The notes under the pieces: model-generated
Told to the model about the DNA's origin: nothing
The model's input: only the letters and a program-made list of their open reading frames with translations
Database searches by the model: none
Translations under genes and position numbers: made by a program
Assembly: GCF_900452385.1 (NCBI RefSeq)
Contig: NZ_UGOA01000001.1
Span: forward strand, 629,501-693,500
Source: Legionella donaldsonii
GTDB lineage: Bacteria; Pseudomonadota; Gammaproteobacteria; Legionellales; Legionellaceae
Direction of reading: 5' to 3'
DNA length: 64,000 nucleotides
Shown: one piece after another, positions 36,193-44,621 of the stretch
Layout: each line of letters opens with the position of its first letter
Numbering within the stretch: the first letter of the stretch is position 1

Positions 36193-36210
36193 ATGGGTAA
36201 ATTTACCCAT
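36193..36210. promoter_or_regulatory. 18-bp perfect palindrome upstream of the F-box gene
   Basis: ATGGGTAAATTTACCCAT reads identically on both strands. It lies about 60 bp before the F-box protein start, in a position suitable for an operator, and contains GTAAA half-sites facing each other rather than repeated in tandem. The regulator is unknown. Confidence 0.45.
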
Positions 36211-36267
36211 GCATCTTTCTTTAAAAAAGAAGTATGGTTGAACAAACTCAATCATTAATGCAGTTTA

Positions 36268-37038
36268 ATGCCACTCCCTGAAGAAATTACCTTAACTCTA
36301 TTCAATTGGTTACCGCGCAAAGATCTTCTGACAGTATTTTCTGTCTGTAAGGATTGGCAGCGGATAAGTCTATCGGCAAAGACATGGAAAGAGGCCGGTG
36401 CCTCTTCTTTTGAGAATTTTAAACAAAGAATCGAAGAACTATGTCCGGAACTAAGGGAGTTTGTTTTCAATGAGAGCGTGAGTTTGGGGCTTGCCGAACG
36501 CCTCCATAAAGTATGGTCGTTATCTCAAGAAGAGCGCCAGGGATTAAAAGAGCTTCCCAATGAAGTCGATGAAAAATTGGCTAAATACCTGTTCTCCAAT
36601 TATGGTTTGGCTCTTTTTTTAGAGGGGATTATTAACAAGGTAGACTTGGAGATTGTCCCAGAGGATTTTTTTAAGTTTATCTGCACGAAGGGAGGATTTA
36701 CTGCCTTATTTATCGAGAAGTTAATTGCTTTCGAAGATATTGTATTGCTCGAGTTCTCGCATCTGCAATGGTTATTTTCAGAGCATGGCTTACAGGCCTT
36801 GCGGGAGCAATTAATTTCCATTGAACAGCTGGTTCTGTTACCGCCTTCCCACCTGGAATTTTTACTTACCCCTAATGGATTATCTGCATTGCGTGAAGGC
36901 TTAATGACTATTGATGAGGTAGTGGCTTTAAAGCCTGTTGAATTACAATTGTCACTGACTGATTTGAGACTGGCAGAATTGCGGAAAGTTCATAGCAATC
37001 AGCTTGACTGTGATTCACATTCCTATCAAAGCATGTAA
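36268..37038 (+). CDS. F-box protein with four tandem repeats (probable Dot/Icm effector)
   Basis: The 256-residue protein opens with a eukaryotic-type F-box at residues 2-40: LPEEITLTLFNWLPRKDLLT followed by VFSVCKDWQRIS and a Trp at about 40. In eukaryotes this motif binds Skp1 and recruits targets to SCF ubiquitin ligases; several Legionella effectors, including AnkB and LegU1, use it this way. Residues about 113-233 hold four repeats at 30-31-residue spacing, beginning GLALFLEG, GFTALFIE, GLQALREQ and GLSALREG, which may bind the target. No signal peptide is seen. Export by Dot/Icm and ubiquitination are inferences. The 3' end overlaps the convergent pitA gene by 24 bases. Confidence 0.8.
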   Translation: MPLPEEITLTLFNWLPRKDLLTVFSVCKDWQRISLSAKTWKEAGASSFENFKQRIEELCPELREFVFNESVSLGLAERLHKVWSLSQEERQGLKELPNEVDEKLAKYLFSNYGLALFLEGIINKVDLEIVPEDFFKFICTKGGFTALFIEKLIAFEDIVLLEFSHLQWLFSEHGLQALREQLISIEQLVLLPPSHLEFLLTPNGLSALREGLMTIDEVVALKPVELQLSLTDLRLAELRKVHSNQLDCDSHSYQSM

Positions 37039-38271
37039 GGCCTTATAAGCCATAATGGTCAGTAACGAGGCTGCCGGTAATGTTAATACCCAAGACATAA
37101 AAATATTACGAATTACGATGAGGTTTAACGCGCCGATACCGCGTGCTAATCCAACTCCAAGTACTGCGCCAACCAAGGTTTGTGTAGCTGAAACGGGGAT
37201 ACCAGTACTGGTTGCAACGACTACTGTGGTTGCCGCAGCCAGAGTAGCCGCGAAAGCACGGCTTGGTGTTAAAGCAGTAATTGCACTACCTACCGTTTCA
37301 ATTACTTTTCTACCATACATTAGAAAACCAATGACTACGCCTGCACAACCAAGCAAGATAATCCAGGCGGGATAATTAGCAGCACTCACAGGCTGATCAG
37401 CGTGCATAACAAGAGTATAAATAATACTCAATGGACCTACAGCCAAGGCAACATCATTGGAACCATGCGCGAAAACCATTGCACAAGCAGTCAAGGCCAT
37501 AAGTACAGCAAAATACTTCTCCACTTGAAGAAAACGTTCACGTCGCCTAATTCGGGGCATTTCAGGGATTCGTTTTATAAAGAGCATACCAATGATGGTG
37601 ATGGTAATACTGGTTGCAAGGGTAACAGCTAAATCTTGCTTTAAATTAAGGTGGATATCGAAATGATTTAATCCCTTAAAAACAGTAATAAAAGACAGAA
37701 CCGATCCGACGATGAAAAGATAAATAGGCACATACCATTTTGCTTTTTCGAGGGGGTCGCTTTTTACAAAGATGGCCTGTTGGATACTAATAAAAAGCAC
37801 GTAGGCAGTAAATCCGGCAATCAAAGGGGAAGTTACCCAGCCAATGGCAATATGATAAACCTGACGCCACTGAATCGAGTCTGGACCTAAAACGACAGAA
37901 CCGAAGCCAACCATAGAACCCACAAGCGCATTTGTAATGGAGACAGGAACACCGAGATAACTTGCAAGATTCATCCACACAGTACAGGCTAGTAAAACAC
38001 CTAACATCCCCTCAATCAGAATTAAGGGTTGGTTTGATAGCTGGCTGCTAGTAATAATGCCGTCCCGCATGGTTTCTGTTACGCCGCTGCCACCAAGGAA
38101 GGCGCCGGCAAACTCAAATACAATGGCAATAATCATTGCCTGCCGAACAGTGACGGCTTTGGAGCCCATCGTTGTGCTCATTACATTGGCCAGATCGTTT
38201 GCGCCAACTCCCCAAGTCATGAAAAAACAGAAAGCGATGGCAACGAGAAGCAGAATAAAAGGATAATCCAT
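37015..38271 (-). CDS. pitA: Low-affinity inorganic phosphate transporter (PiT family)
   Basis: A 418-residue inner-membrane PiT carrier that moves metal-phosphate with protons. It shows the two inverted family signatures, GANDLANVMSTTMGSKAV at the start and AHGSNDVALAVGPLS in the middle, and a duplicated hydrophobic architecture with about ten helices and ending SATQTLVGAVLGVG. The upstream DUF47 gene, eight bases away, is the common partner of PiT carriers. Whether it is PitA or PitB by substrate cannot be told. Confidence 0.92.
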   Translation of the reverse strand: MDYPFILLLVAIAFCFFMTWGVGANDLANVMSTTMGSKAVTVRQAMIIAIVFEFAGAFLGGSGVTETMRDGIITSSQLSNQPLILIEGMLGVLLACTVWMNLASYLGVPVSITNALVGSMVGFGSVVLGPDSIQWRQVYHIAIGWVTSPLIAGFTAYVLFISIQQAIFVKSDPLEKAKWYVPIYLFIVGSVLSFITVFKGLNHFDIHLNLKQDLAVTLATSITITIIGMLFIKRIPEMPRIRRRERFLQVEKYFAVLMALTACAMVFAHGSNDVALAVGPLSIIYTLVMHADQPVSAANYPAWIILLGCAGVVIGFLMYGRKVIETVGSAITALTPSRAFAATLAAATTVVVATSTGIPVSATQTLVGAVLGVGLARGIGALNLIVIRNIFMSWVLTLPAASLLTIMAYKALHALIGM

Positions 38272-38279
38272 AGGAATTA

Positions 38280-38951
38280 CTACCGAGCAATAAGAATTTG
38301 TAGCCGACCACCCACCGTTTGGGCATGATCAGCCAAGTCACCAATCCATTGGACCAGTTTGTAGAGAAAAACTACTTCAATTGCGGGTAAATCCTTTTCC
38401 AGCTCAAAAATACGATGTCTGATATCAGCAAGCTTGTCGTCACTATCATGTTCAATTTCATCTAGTGTGACAATCATTTCTTCAACGATTTTCACTTCGC
38501 TTCCACGAAAGCCGCTTTCGAGCAGTTCATCAAGTTCATTAATCGCTTTACAAGCTTGTTTGGAAGCATCCAGGCAACGATTCAAAAAGGGCATAAAGAC
38601 AGCAGTTAATGCCTCAGGGATAACCATTTGGCGGCTGGTAATGAGTCCGGCAATATCTTCTGCTTTATTGGCTATACGATCCTGGGCGCTAAGCAATTCA
38701 AGTAAATCTGTACGCGAGACTGGTAGAAACAAACCAGTTGGCAGATGCAAGCGCAAATCTCGTTTAATTCCATCCGCTTCTTTTTCAATGCTGGCTATCT
38801 TTTCTTTGATAGCGTTAGCTGTTTCCCAATCTTGTTGCAAAACGGCCTCAAAAAAAGGATAGAGCTGTTTTGCACATTGATGTGTTTTACGCATGTGTTG
38901 TTCAATAGGCCTGATAGGTGAGGGCCCGAACATGTTAAATATGCTACCCAT
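38280..38951 (-). CDS. DUF47 (TIGR00153) phosphate-transport accessory protein
   Basis: I chose the ATG at 38951, MGSIFNMFGPSPIRPIEQHM, which is the usual start of this family; an in-frame ATG at 39059 adds 36 residues with no homology I recognise. The 223-residue all-helical protein is PhoU-like and is thought to regulate or support the adjacent PiT transporter. Segments DRIANKAEDIAGLIT and EEMIVTLDEIEHDSDDKLAD are typical. It is eight bases upstream of pitA, so they are one operon. Confidence 0.9.
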   Translation of the reverse strand: MGSIFNMFGPSPIRPIEQHMRKTHQCAKQLYPFFEAVLQQDWETANAIKEKIASIEKEADGIKRDLRLHLPTGLFLPVSRTDLLELLSAQDRIANKAEDIAGLITSRQMVIPEALTAVFMPFLNRCLDASKQACKAINELDELLESGFRGSEVKIVEEMIVTLDEIEHDSDDKLADIRHRIFELEKDLPAIEVVFLYKLVQWIGDLADHAQTVGGRLQILIAR

Positions 38952-39072
38952 AAAGTATGAGTCTTTGAAAAAGATTAGGGCGATTATAACTAAACTTTTA
39001 CAGGAACAAAACAATTGTTTTACATAACCTATCCTGATGTCAGGAAGTAAAATCAGCAAAATAACCTGAAAA

Positions 39073-39222
39073 GAGAGACTTCTCTTGAAACGCTAACTGC
39101 CTTGGAGCATGGCGTTACCCCTACAATGTTCGAATTCTCAGGTATTGGCGTGTACACTGCGGTTCTGCGCGCCGTTTCTCCTTGCTGCGCTCTCAATGCA
39201 GTGTGTTCCGAAAGACGTTTCC
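39073..39222. repeat. Intergenic repeat family, copy 1
   Basis: This is the first of two related units in the 510-base gene-free stretch 38952-39461. It starts AGAGACTTCTCTTGAAACG and ends TGTTCCGAAAGACGTTTCC, with GGTTCTG and CTCCTTGC in the middle. The ends and core match copy 2 only loosely, so boundaries are approximate. Confidence 0.45.
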
Positions 39223-39291
39223 TAACTTATTGTTCAAATTATTTTTTTTAAAAATTTAGCCTACAAGTGTTAGTCTGCTACACTTGAAAGT

Positions 39292-39422
39292 AGACTTCTT
39301 CGGAAACTCTACTATAGAGGAGAATTGCTTTGCCGGTACTGTGATCGTTACGCGTACCCTCCGGTTCTGTTCTCCCTGTTTCCTTGCACAGCGCGCTCTG
39401 CAGCGAGTTTCCAAAGAAGTCT
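39292..39422. repeat. Intergenic repeat family, copy 2 (18-bp terminal inverted repeats)
   Basis: AGACTTCTTCGGAAACTC at the left is mirrored at the right by GAGTTTCCAAAGAAGTCT, 17 of 18 bases complementary. The 131-bp unit contains GGTTCTGTTCTCCC, then TTTCCTTGC and CTCTGCAG, which recur in the other copies. It holds no gene and lies 40 bp upstream of the secretin-like gene, so it may also influence that gene's expression. Confidence 0.65.
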
Positions 39423-39461
39423 GGTAGTTAAGATGAAAATCGGCTAACAAGGAGTGTTGCC

Positions 39462-40226
39462 ATGAAAAAATGGTTTGTTGGTTTGTTGTTTTTGGCAATG
39501 AATGTTTGGGCTGATCAAATGATCACGAAAGTCATTGAATTAAATTACCAAAATGCCGATAACGTCATCCGCTTAGTTCAACCCCTACTCCAAGACGGTG
39601 AACAAATCACCGGTTCTGGTCAGACCCTGGTGGTAAAAGTCACACCGCAAACCTTAACTCAATTACGTACGGTATTGCACAAACTTGATCAACCACCAGT
39701 AACTTTTGAAATCACCGTTTTTCAAGGTGATCCAGATTGGCTTAACCAGCAGAACGATAATGATATGGTTATCAGTACGTCTTCTCAGAGCCAGCAACGC
39801 CGTCGTCAATCGGTCACAGTTATGAATGGTGAGTCAGCTTTTGTAAGTACAGGTGAAGATCAACCTGTACTCAGTTCTGTGGGTATCGGTTTCTGGGGAA
39901 CAGGTGTTTCTTATGATCGCCGTTTAGTACAAAATGGTTTGCTAGTAGAACCTGTGCTGCAGGGGCAGAGGGTAAAATTAACCGTCCGCCGTGTTCGCGA
40001 ACAAGATAATCAAGTCGTCAATCAGCAATTTGATGAACAGCAGGTTAATACAACGGTCATGGTGCCTCTAAATCAGTGGGTGCCTTTGGCAAGCGCAGAG
40101 GGGGATGCACCTGCGGATTCCAATACAATAGTGATTCGTGCTGGAAACCAATATACACAAAATTCTACTTTATACATTAAGGTCCGCATTGTACAAAAAG
40201 AGTCTTCCGGTATTAACAAAGAATAA
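39462..40226 (+). CDS. Secretin N-terminal (NolW)-domain-like exported protein
   Basis: A 254-residue exported protein with a signal peptide (MKKWFVGLLFLAMNVWA). The following segment, VIELNYQNADNVIRLVQPLL and VKVTPQTLTQLRTVLHKLDQ, fits the short NolW-type domain that occurs at the N-terminus of secretins of type II/III systems. The rest lacks the secretin pore domain, so it is a partial relative rather than a secretin. A Gln-rich central part (SSQSQQRRRQSV) follows, and residues near the C-terminus form an alternating beta pattern. The ribosome-binding site AAGGAG is good. Function is unknown. Confidence 0.75.
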   Translation: MKKWFVGLLFLAMNVWADQMITKVIELNYQNADNVIRLVQPLLQDGEQITGSGQTLVVKVTPQTLTQLRTVLHKLDQPPVTFEITVFQGDPDWLNQQNDNDMVISTSSQSQQRRRQSVTVMNGESAFVSTGEDQPVLSSVGIGFWGTGVSYDRRLVQNGLLVEPVLQGQRVKLTVRRVREQDNQVVNQQFDEQQVNTTVMVPLNQWVPLASAEGDAPADSNTIVIRAGNQYTQNSTLYIKVRIVQKESSGINKE

Positions 40227-40247
40227 CGAGAGGGTTTTTGTCTCTTC

Positions 40248-40299
40248 GGGAGCTATTACCTTGACAACACTTCTCGATAGCAAAACAATAGCTCCTTTC
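40248..40299 (+). terminator. Possible terminator-like hairpin after the secretin-like gene
   Basis: GGAGCTATT pairs with AATAGCTCC across about 29 bases and is followed by TTTCT, between the secretin-like gene and eno. The long loop makes it a weak terminator candidate. Confidence 0.45.
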
Positions 40300-40307
40300 T
40301 AAATATT

Positions 40308-40332
40308 ACTCTACCAACAAGGTTGGTAGAGT
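40308..40332 (+). promoter_or_regulatory. Perfect 11-bp hairpin in the eno leader
   Basis: ACTCTACCAAC pairs perfectly with GTTGGTAGAGT around the loop AAG, 16 bases before the eno start. The ribosome-binding site TTGAGGA follows directly. There is no T-run, so it is more likely an mRNA stability or translation element, or a protein-binding palindrome, than a terminator. Confidence 0.5.
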
Positions 40333-40348
40333 GTCTTGAGGATAAAAA

Positions 40349-41620
40349 ATGCAAATAGCCAGTATTAAAGGGCGTGAAATTCTTGATTCACGTGGAAATC
40401 CTACTGTTGAAGCCGATGTGTTTTTGACAAGTGGCGTATGTGGACGAGCAAGTGTTCCTTCTGGAGCCTCAACCGGTAGTCGTGAAGCCTGTGAGCTTCG
40501 TGACCAAGACACTACTCGTTATGCGGGTAAAGGCGTTTCTCGGGCAGTGGGCTATATTAATCATGAGATTAACCAGGCTTTAAAGGGTGTTTCGGTCAAA
40601 GAACAAGAGTCAATTGATAAACGGCTTTGTGAATTGGATGGGACGGATAATAAATCCCGGTTGGGTGCCAATGCAATTTTGGCTGTTTCTTTAGCCTGTG
40701 CAAGAGCTTATGCTAATGCGAGTAAACAACCTTTATTTATTTCGCTCAATCAAGGCGAAGCGATGACCATGCCTGTACCTATGATGAATGTGTTAAATGG
40801 TGGGGCACATGCGGATAATAATGTTGATATTCAAGAATTCATGCTGATGCCTGTAGGGGCGCCAGATTTTGCGACAGCGCTGAAGATGGGGACAGAAATT
40901 TTTCACGTCTTGAAGTCTGTATTGAAAAAGCAGGGATTAAATACAGCGGTTGGTGACGAAGGTGGTTTTGCACCGGATCTTAAATCAAATCGTCAGGCTC
41001 TTGATATCTTAGCGCAAGCAGTCGAACAGACAGGTTACCAATTAAAGCGGGACATTGTTTTTGCTCTTGATGTAGCAGCCTCTGAATTATTTCATGATGG
41101 TCAATATCATCTGGCTTCTGAAAACAAAATACTTAGTAGCGAGCAAATGATCGCTTATTATCGTGAATTGGCAACCAATTACCCAATTGTCAGCATCGAA
41201 GATGGTTTAGATGAAAATGATTGGCAGGGTTGGCAGCAATTGACTGCTGATTTAAAGGAGCGGATACAATTAGTCGGTGATGATTTATTCGTAACGAATA
41301 CCCGTATTTTACAAGAAGGTATAAGCCAAAAAATGGCAAATGCTATATTGATTAAACCCAATCAAATTGGAACTTTAACCGAAACCAGACAGGCTATTCG
41401 TTTGGCACAGACAAATGGTTATCGCTGTGTAATGTCACATCGTTCAGGCGAGACAGAAGATGTTTTTATTGCTGATTTGGCTGTTGCAACCGGTTGTGGT
41501 CAAATTAAGACAGGTTCTTTATGCCGTACAGATCGAATCGCCAAATACAATCAATTACTAAGGATTAATGAGTTGGCTGCTCTCCCGTATGCTGGAAAAG
41601 CTGTTTTAGTTCGAGCTTGA
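40349..41620 (+). CDS. eno: Enolase
   Basis: Enolase converts 2-phosphoglycerate to phosphoenolpyruvate in glycolysis and gluconeogenesis. The 423-residue protein has the family marks [81 protein letters not shown] with the magnesium-binding residues, the catalytic Lys region [13 protein letters not shown], and [17 protein letters not shown]. Length is normal. A perfect hairpin precedes its ribosome-binding site and part of an intergenic repeat follows it. ftsB comes next, the usual neighbour in gammaproteobacteria. Confidence 0.98.
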   Translation: MQIASIKGREILDSRGNPTVEADVFLTSGVCGRASVPSGASTGSREACELRDQDTTRYAGKGVSRAVGYINHEINQALKGVSVKEQESIDKRLCELDGTDNKSRLGANAILAVSLACARAYANASKQPLFISLNQGEAMTMPVPMMNVLNGGAHADNNVDIQEFMLMPVGAPDFATALKMGTEIFHVLKSVLKKQGLNTAVGDEGGFAPDLKSNRQALDILAQAVEQTGYQLKRDIVFALDVAASELFHDGQYHLASENKILSSEQMIAYYRELATNYPIVSIEDGLDENDWQGWQQLTADLKERIQLVGDDLFVTNTRILQEGISQKMANAILIKPNQIGTLTETRQAIRLAQTNGYRCVMSHRSGETEDVFIADLAVATGCGQIKTGSLCRTDRIAKYNQLLRINELAALPYAGKAVLVRA

Positions 41621-41629
41621 AGCGGCCAA

Positions 41630-41715
41630 TTGGGTAACCCGAGGGGTTTGATACGCTTGGGTTACGTTCACAGCGCCTTGTCGTTCTGGAGTTTCCGAAG
41701 AAGTTCTAATAGAGT
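41630..41715. repeat. Intergenic repeat family, copy 3 (one end only) with hairpin after eno
   Basis: GAGTTTCCGAAGAAGT at 41689-41704 is an exact match to the reverse complement of the left arm of copy 2 (16 of 16 bases). The opposite end is missing, so this copy is truncated. Upstream, GTAACCC and GGGTTAC form a seven-base stem that may serve as the eno terminator. Confidence 0.5.
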
Positions 41716-41791
41716 ATGCACGATAGAGTTCGCAAAACGAATCGTGCCCGGTATATAATAATGGAAAGAAACAATTCTCTTTGGTTAATCT

Positions 41792-42061
41792 ATGCGATCT
41801 ATCATTATTATTTTGATATTGGCGTTAATCGGCCTGCAATATAAATTATGGTTGGGTGATGGCAGCGTATCGCAATGGATTAATTTAGAAAAAAAATTAG
41901 CTATCCAAGAGCAGGAAAATGAGAAGCTTGCCGCGCGTAATCGTGCTATTGAAGCAGATATTCTTGAGTTAAAAAGCGGTGATCAGGCTCTTGAGGAGCA
42001 GGCACGTTCTGAATTAGGGATGGTTAAGAATAACGAAGTTTATTATCAGTTTGTGGATTAA
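41792..42061 (+). CDS. ftsB: Cell-division protein FtsB
   Basis: FtsB is a small bitopic division protein that forms a complex with FtsL and FtsQ to activate septal synthesis. The 89-residue protein has one N-terminal membrane helix (MRSIIIILILALIGLQYKLW), a coiled coil with LEKKLAIQEQENEKLAARNR, and the conserved C-terminal region ARSELGMVKNNEVYYQ. Its place directly after eno is typical for gammaproteobacteria. The region after it, up to 42131, holds no clear terminator. Confidence 0.94.
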   Translation: MRSIIIILILALIGLQYKLWLGDGSVSQWINLEKKLAIQEQENEKLAARNRAIEADILELKSGDQALEEQARSELGMVKNNEVYYQFVD

Positions 42062-42131
42062 GGGCCCGTTCTTCAAGATGCGTTAGATCCCATCCCTCTC
42101 TTTTGAAGGATGAGGAAATAGATTTGCAAGG

Positions 42132-43025
42132 TTAAACAGCAATTAATTCTGTCGGCACAATGGGTGGTAATTTATCCCATAAGCTTACTACATAACCCCC
42201 GCCTCCCGAGCCAGTTGGTTTAACAGCCAGGGCGCCTAAGTCAAGTAACATCTGCATATGTTGTTGTAAGGTTTCACTGACAAGCCCCCATTGCCGAAAA
42301 CAATCGGCACTTTGTTGTATAGCTTGCACCAGGTCTTCCAGGGCGTTGGGTCCGCTTTGCTCCAGGGCTAGTTGTGCTTTTACAACACTGGCATTCATCT
42401 TATTGTCAATTTGTGCAGCGCAAGCGGCATCCTCTTGCCACAAATCCCGTACTTGGTTGATGCAATGAGAAGTGATGCCAATCTGTCCGCAAGAGGATAA
42501 GAACCAGTGTGGATGCCAAGCCTGTTTAATAGGCTTTAATAGCCCTTGTTGAAAATAAACGCCAGTCTCAGTGGCAACACCAGCAATATCAAGGCCGCTA
42601 CTTTGACCATGAAATAAATTTTCCAGGTTTTTAGCAAAAGAATAAATGGATTGCGTGTTCAATACCTGTTGTGCTTCAAACCAGCGCGCTACAGCGACAC
42701 AAAGTGCAGCTGAAGCCCCCATTCCTACACCAATGGGTATATCACTGTCTAAATGAAAATGGCCGGAGAGGCTGTTAAGTGATTTACCTAAGAGCTGTTG
42801 TCCTTGTTCAAGTACAGACCAAAACAACAAGTGCATATCTGAACCACTGCTCCCTTCATAATCGGCGCTAAGTTCAGAATTGGATGAGTTGTAACTCAGG
42901 GTCAGTTTCTTTTCCTGAATAGGAAAAACAAGTGCACCGTGGCCACGCAAAACAGCATGTTCTCCTGCTAAAATCCATTTACCATAAGTCGTTGTTTGAA
43001 AATCATAAGACATCGTAATTGCCAA
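42132..43025 (-). CDS. Mevalonate kinase
   Basis: A GHMP kinase that phosphorylates mevalonate in isoprenoid synthesis. The 297-residue protein has GKWILAGEHAVLRGHGALVF at the start, the glycine motif PIGVGMGASAALCVA, SSGLDIAGVA and KPTGSGGGGYVVSLW, which fit mevalonate kinases of the bacterial type. It overlaps the decarboxylase gene upstream (start at 43025, or 43013 for a second in-frame ATG). The order decarboxylase-kinase is a typical mevalonate cluster and supports the choice over other GHMP kinases. Confidence 0.88.
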   Translation of the reverse strand: MAITMSYDFQTTTYGKWILAGEHAVLRGHGALVFPIQEKKLTLSYNSSNSELSADYEGSSGSDMHLLFWSVLEQGQQLLGKSLNSLSGHFHLDSDIPIGVGMGASAALCVAVARWFEAQQVLNTQSIYSFAKNLENLFHGQSSGLDIAGVATETGVYFQQGLLKPIKQAWHPHWFLSSCGQIGITSHCINQVRDLWQEDAACAAQIDNKMNASVVKAQLALEQSGPNALEDLVQAIQQSADCFRQWGLVSETLQQHMQMLLDLGALAVKPTGSGGGGYVVSLWDKLPPIVPTELIAV

Positions 43026-43950
43026 TTAAATGATCATGTTGAAATTGCAGTGCCATTTTGCTTTGATCTGGACGATAGAGTAAATGAATATTAGGCCCTG
43101 CATCCATCGTAACAATAGGACCATCCCCGGTATGGTTCCAGAAGTTTTGCAGGCTGCGTAATGCTTCCTGGCATTTTTCTGTTATATACGAAAAAGGTTG
43201 CTTGCAGCTGGTAAATAACTGATGCATATCCTGAAACTCACGCCAACAAATTTGGTAAGCACTTGGCCAATCCTGAGTTTCTAACGCATGACGTAAAACT
43301 TTTAAATTTTCTGTTGCTCGTTGACAGCGCGTTGTGTAATGGCTGCTACTTTTCACGCGAACGTGCGCTTCACTGGAAGGCACAGGCTTTTCATCGTGAC
43401 TGATCACAATCACTTGATGTATTAAATCGGTATAAGGCAAATCAATTGCTTGTACAGTTTCCTCTTCCCAAAGAGCCCAGGGTGAGAAAAAAGAACGGCA
43501 GGATGAACCAGAACCCAGACGACTTAATCGTGCTTGTTCCTCAACAGAAAGCAAAGGCTTGTTACTAAGTTCACTTAAGGCAAGTACTGCACATTTGGTC
43601 AATGCTGCAAAACTTGATGCAGAGCTGGCTAAGCCACTACTGTGTGGAAAATTATTGGTTGAGCGTACAATAAAGGCACCCTTATAACCAAAATAAGCTT
43701 TCACTCGCGCCAAATGATCTAGAAAGCGTTGTTGTCCCAATGGGGACAAAACAAAGGGGGTAGCGCCCGGGGTATCTAAAGGTTCCCAAAAATCTTTTTT
43801 TCCGCTATGACTTTCAAGTACGACACTACTTAAGAGGTTGTTTAGCGTATAGGATAATGATGGATTATCCGGTATGTTTTTCTCATTGTCTTTTTTACCC
43901 ATGTATTTAATCAGGGCAATATTAGCAGGTGCTTGGGCGAACCATTGCAT
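43003..43950 (-). CDS. mvaD: Diphosphomevalonate decarboxylase
   Basis: The enzyme makes isopentenyl diphosphate from mevalonate diphosphate with ATP. The 315-residue protein starts AQAPANIALIKYMGKKD, the decarboxylase signature, and carries the phosphate-binding stretch STNNFPHSSGLASSASSFAA and the family segment RLGSGSSCRSFFSPWALW. The late DGPIVTMDAGPNIHLLYRP fits the catalytic Asp region. It overlaps the mevalonate kinase gene by about 23 bases and lies 17 bases after queE on the same strand. Confidence 0.93.
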   Translation of the reverse strand: MQWFAQAPANIALIKYMGKKDNEKNIPDNPSLSYTLNNLLSSVVLESHSGKKDFWEPLDTPGATPFVLSPLGQQRFLDHLARVKAYFGYKGAFIVRSTNNFPHSSGLASSASSFAALTKCAVLALSELSNKPLLSVEEQARLSRLGSGSSCRSFFSPWALWEEETVQAIDLPYTDLIHQVIVISHDEKPVPSSEAHVRVKSSSHYTTRCQRATENLKVLRHALETQDWPSAYQICWREFQDMHQLFTSCKQPFSYITEKCQEALRSLQNFWNHTGDGPIVTMDAGPNIHLLYRPDQSKMALQFQHDHLIGNYDVL

Positions 43951-43967
43951 AGCCTCTCTCCTTACAT

Positions 43968-44621
43968 TTAGTGGCCTGGTGCATCATTCCAAAGAATTTT
44001 ATGCAATTGCAGCTGAAAGCGCACAGGTAATCGGTCTGTTACTATCCAGTCAGCGAGAAGAGTCGAGTTTAACTGATTCCAGCTGGGTGAAAATAAAATT
44101 TGTACGTGCTCTGACAGGTTGTGTTCAATTATAATTTGGCAAGCCCAGTCGTAATCCTCACGGCTGCACAATACAAATTTGATTTGATCACTTTGCTTTA
44201 AGTGAGCTAAATTGGCAAATAAGTTTTTTTTACTTTCTCCGGAGCCGGGGGTTTTCAAATCCATAATGACCATGACTCGTTTATCAACTTGAGCAATATC
44301 TCGTGCCCCACTGGTTTCCAGCGACACATTAAAACCCGCGTCGCAAAGTTGACGCAATAAATCGATACAACCTGGTTGTGCCAAAGGTTCTCCACCGGTT
44401 ACACAAACCTGTTTACAATTGTAGGAAGTCACTTTTTCCAAGATAGAGGTTAAACTCTGCATCTCACCACCACTAAAAGCATAGGCTGTATCACAATATT
44501 GGCAACGAAGGGGACACCCTGTGAGTCGAATGAATACCGTGGGTAATCCCACGGTAACTGATTCACCTTGCAAAGAATAAAAGATTTCTGTAATGCGTAA
44601 TTGAGTACTAACTTGCTTCAT
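43968..44621 (-). CDS. queE: 7-carboxy-7-deazaguanine synthase QueE
   Basis: QueE is a radical SAM enzyme that contracts the ring of 6-carboxytetrahydropterin on the way to queuosine in tRNA. The 217-residue protein opens with RITEIFYSLQGES, the substrate motif, then the iron-sulfur motif CPLRCQYCDTAY (CxxxCxxC), and VCVTGGEPLAQPGC. It overlaps cpoB by four bases, continuing the pal-cpoB-queE order found in many gammaproteobacteria. Mevalonate genes follow in the same direction. Confidence 0.94.
   Translation of the reverse strand: MKQVSTQLRITEIFYSLQGESVTVGLPTVFIRLTGCPLRCQYCDTAYAFSGGEMQSLTSILEKVTSYNCKQVCVTGGEPLAQPGCIDLLRQLCDAGFNVSLETSGARDIAQVDKRVMVIMDLKTPGSGESKKNLFANLAHLKQSDQIKFVLCSREDYDWACQIIIEHNLSEHVQILFSPSWNQLNSTLLADWIVTDRLPVRFQLQLHKILWNDAPGH

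Noticed and set aside
38434-38862. Ser-rich plus-strand frame antisense to the DUF47 gene
   Set aside because: Low-complexity Ser runs arise from the codons of the helical protein on the other strand.
42084-42115. CATCC...GGATG inverted repeat after ftsB as terminator
   Set aside because: The stem is only five bases and there is no T-run.
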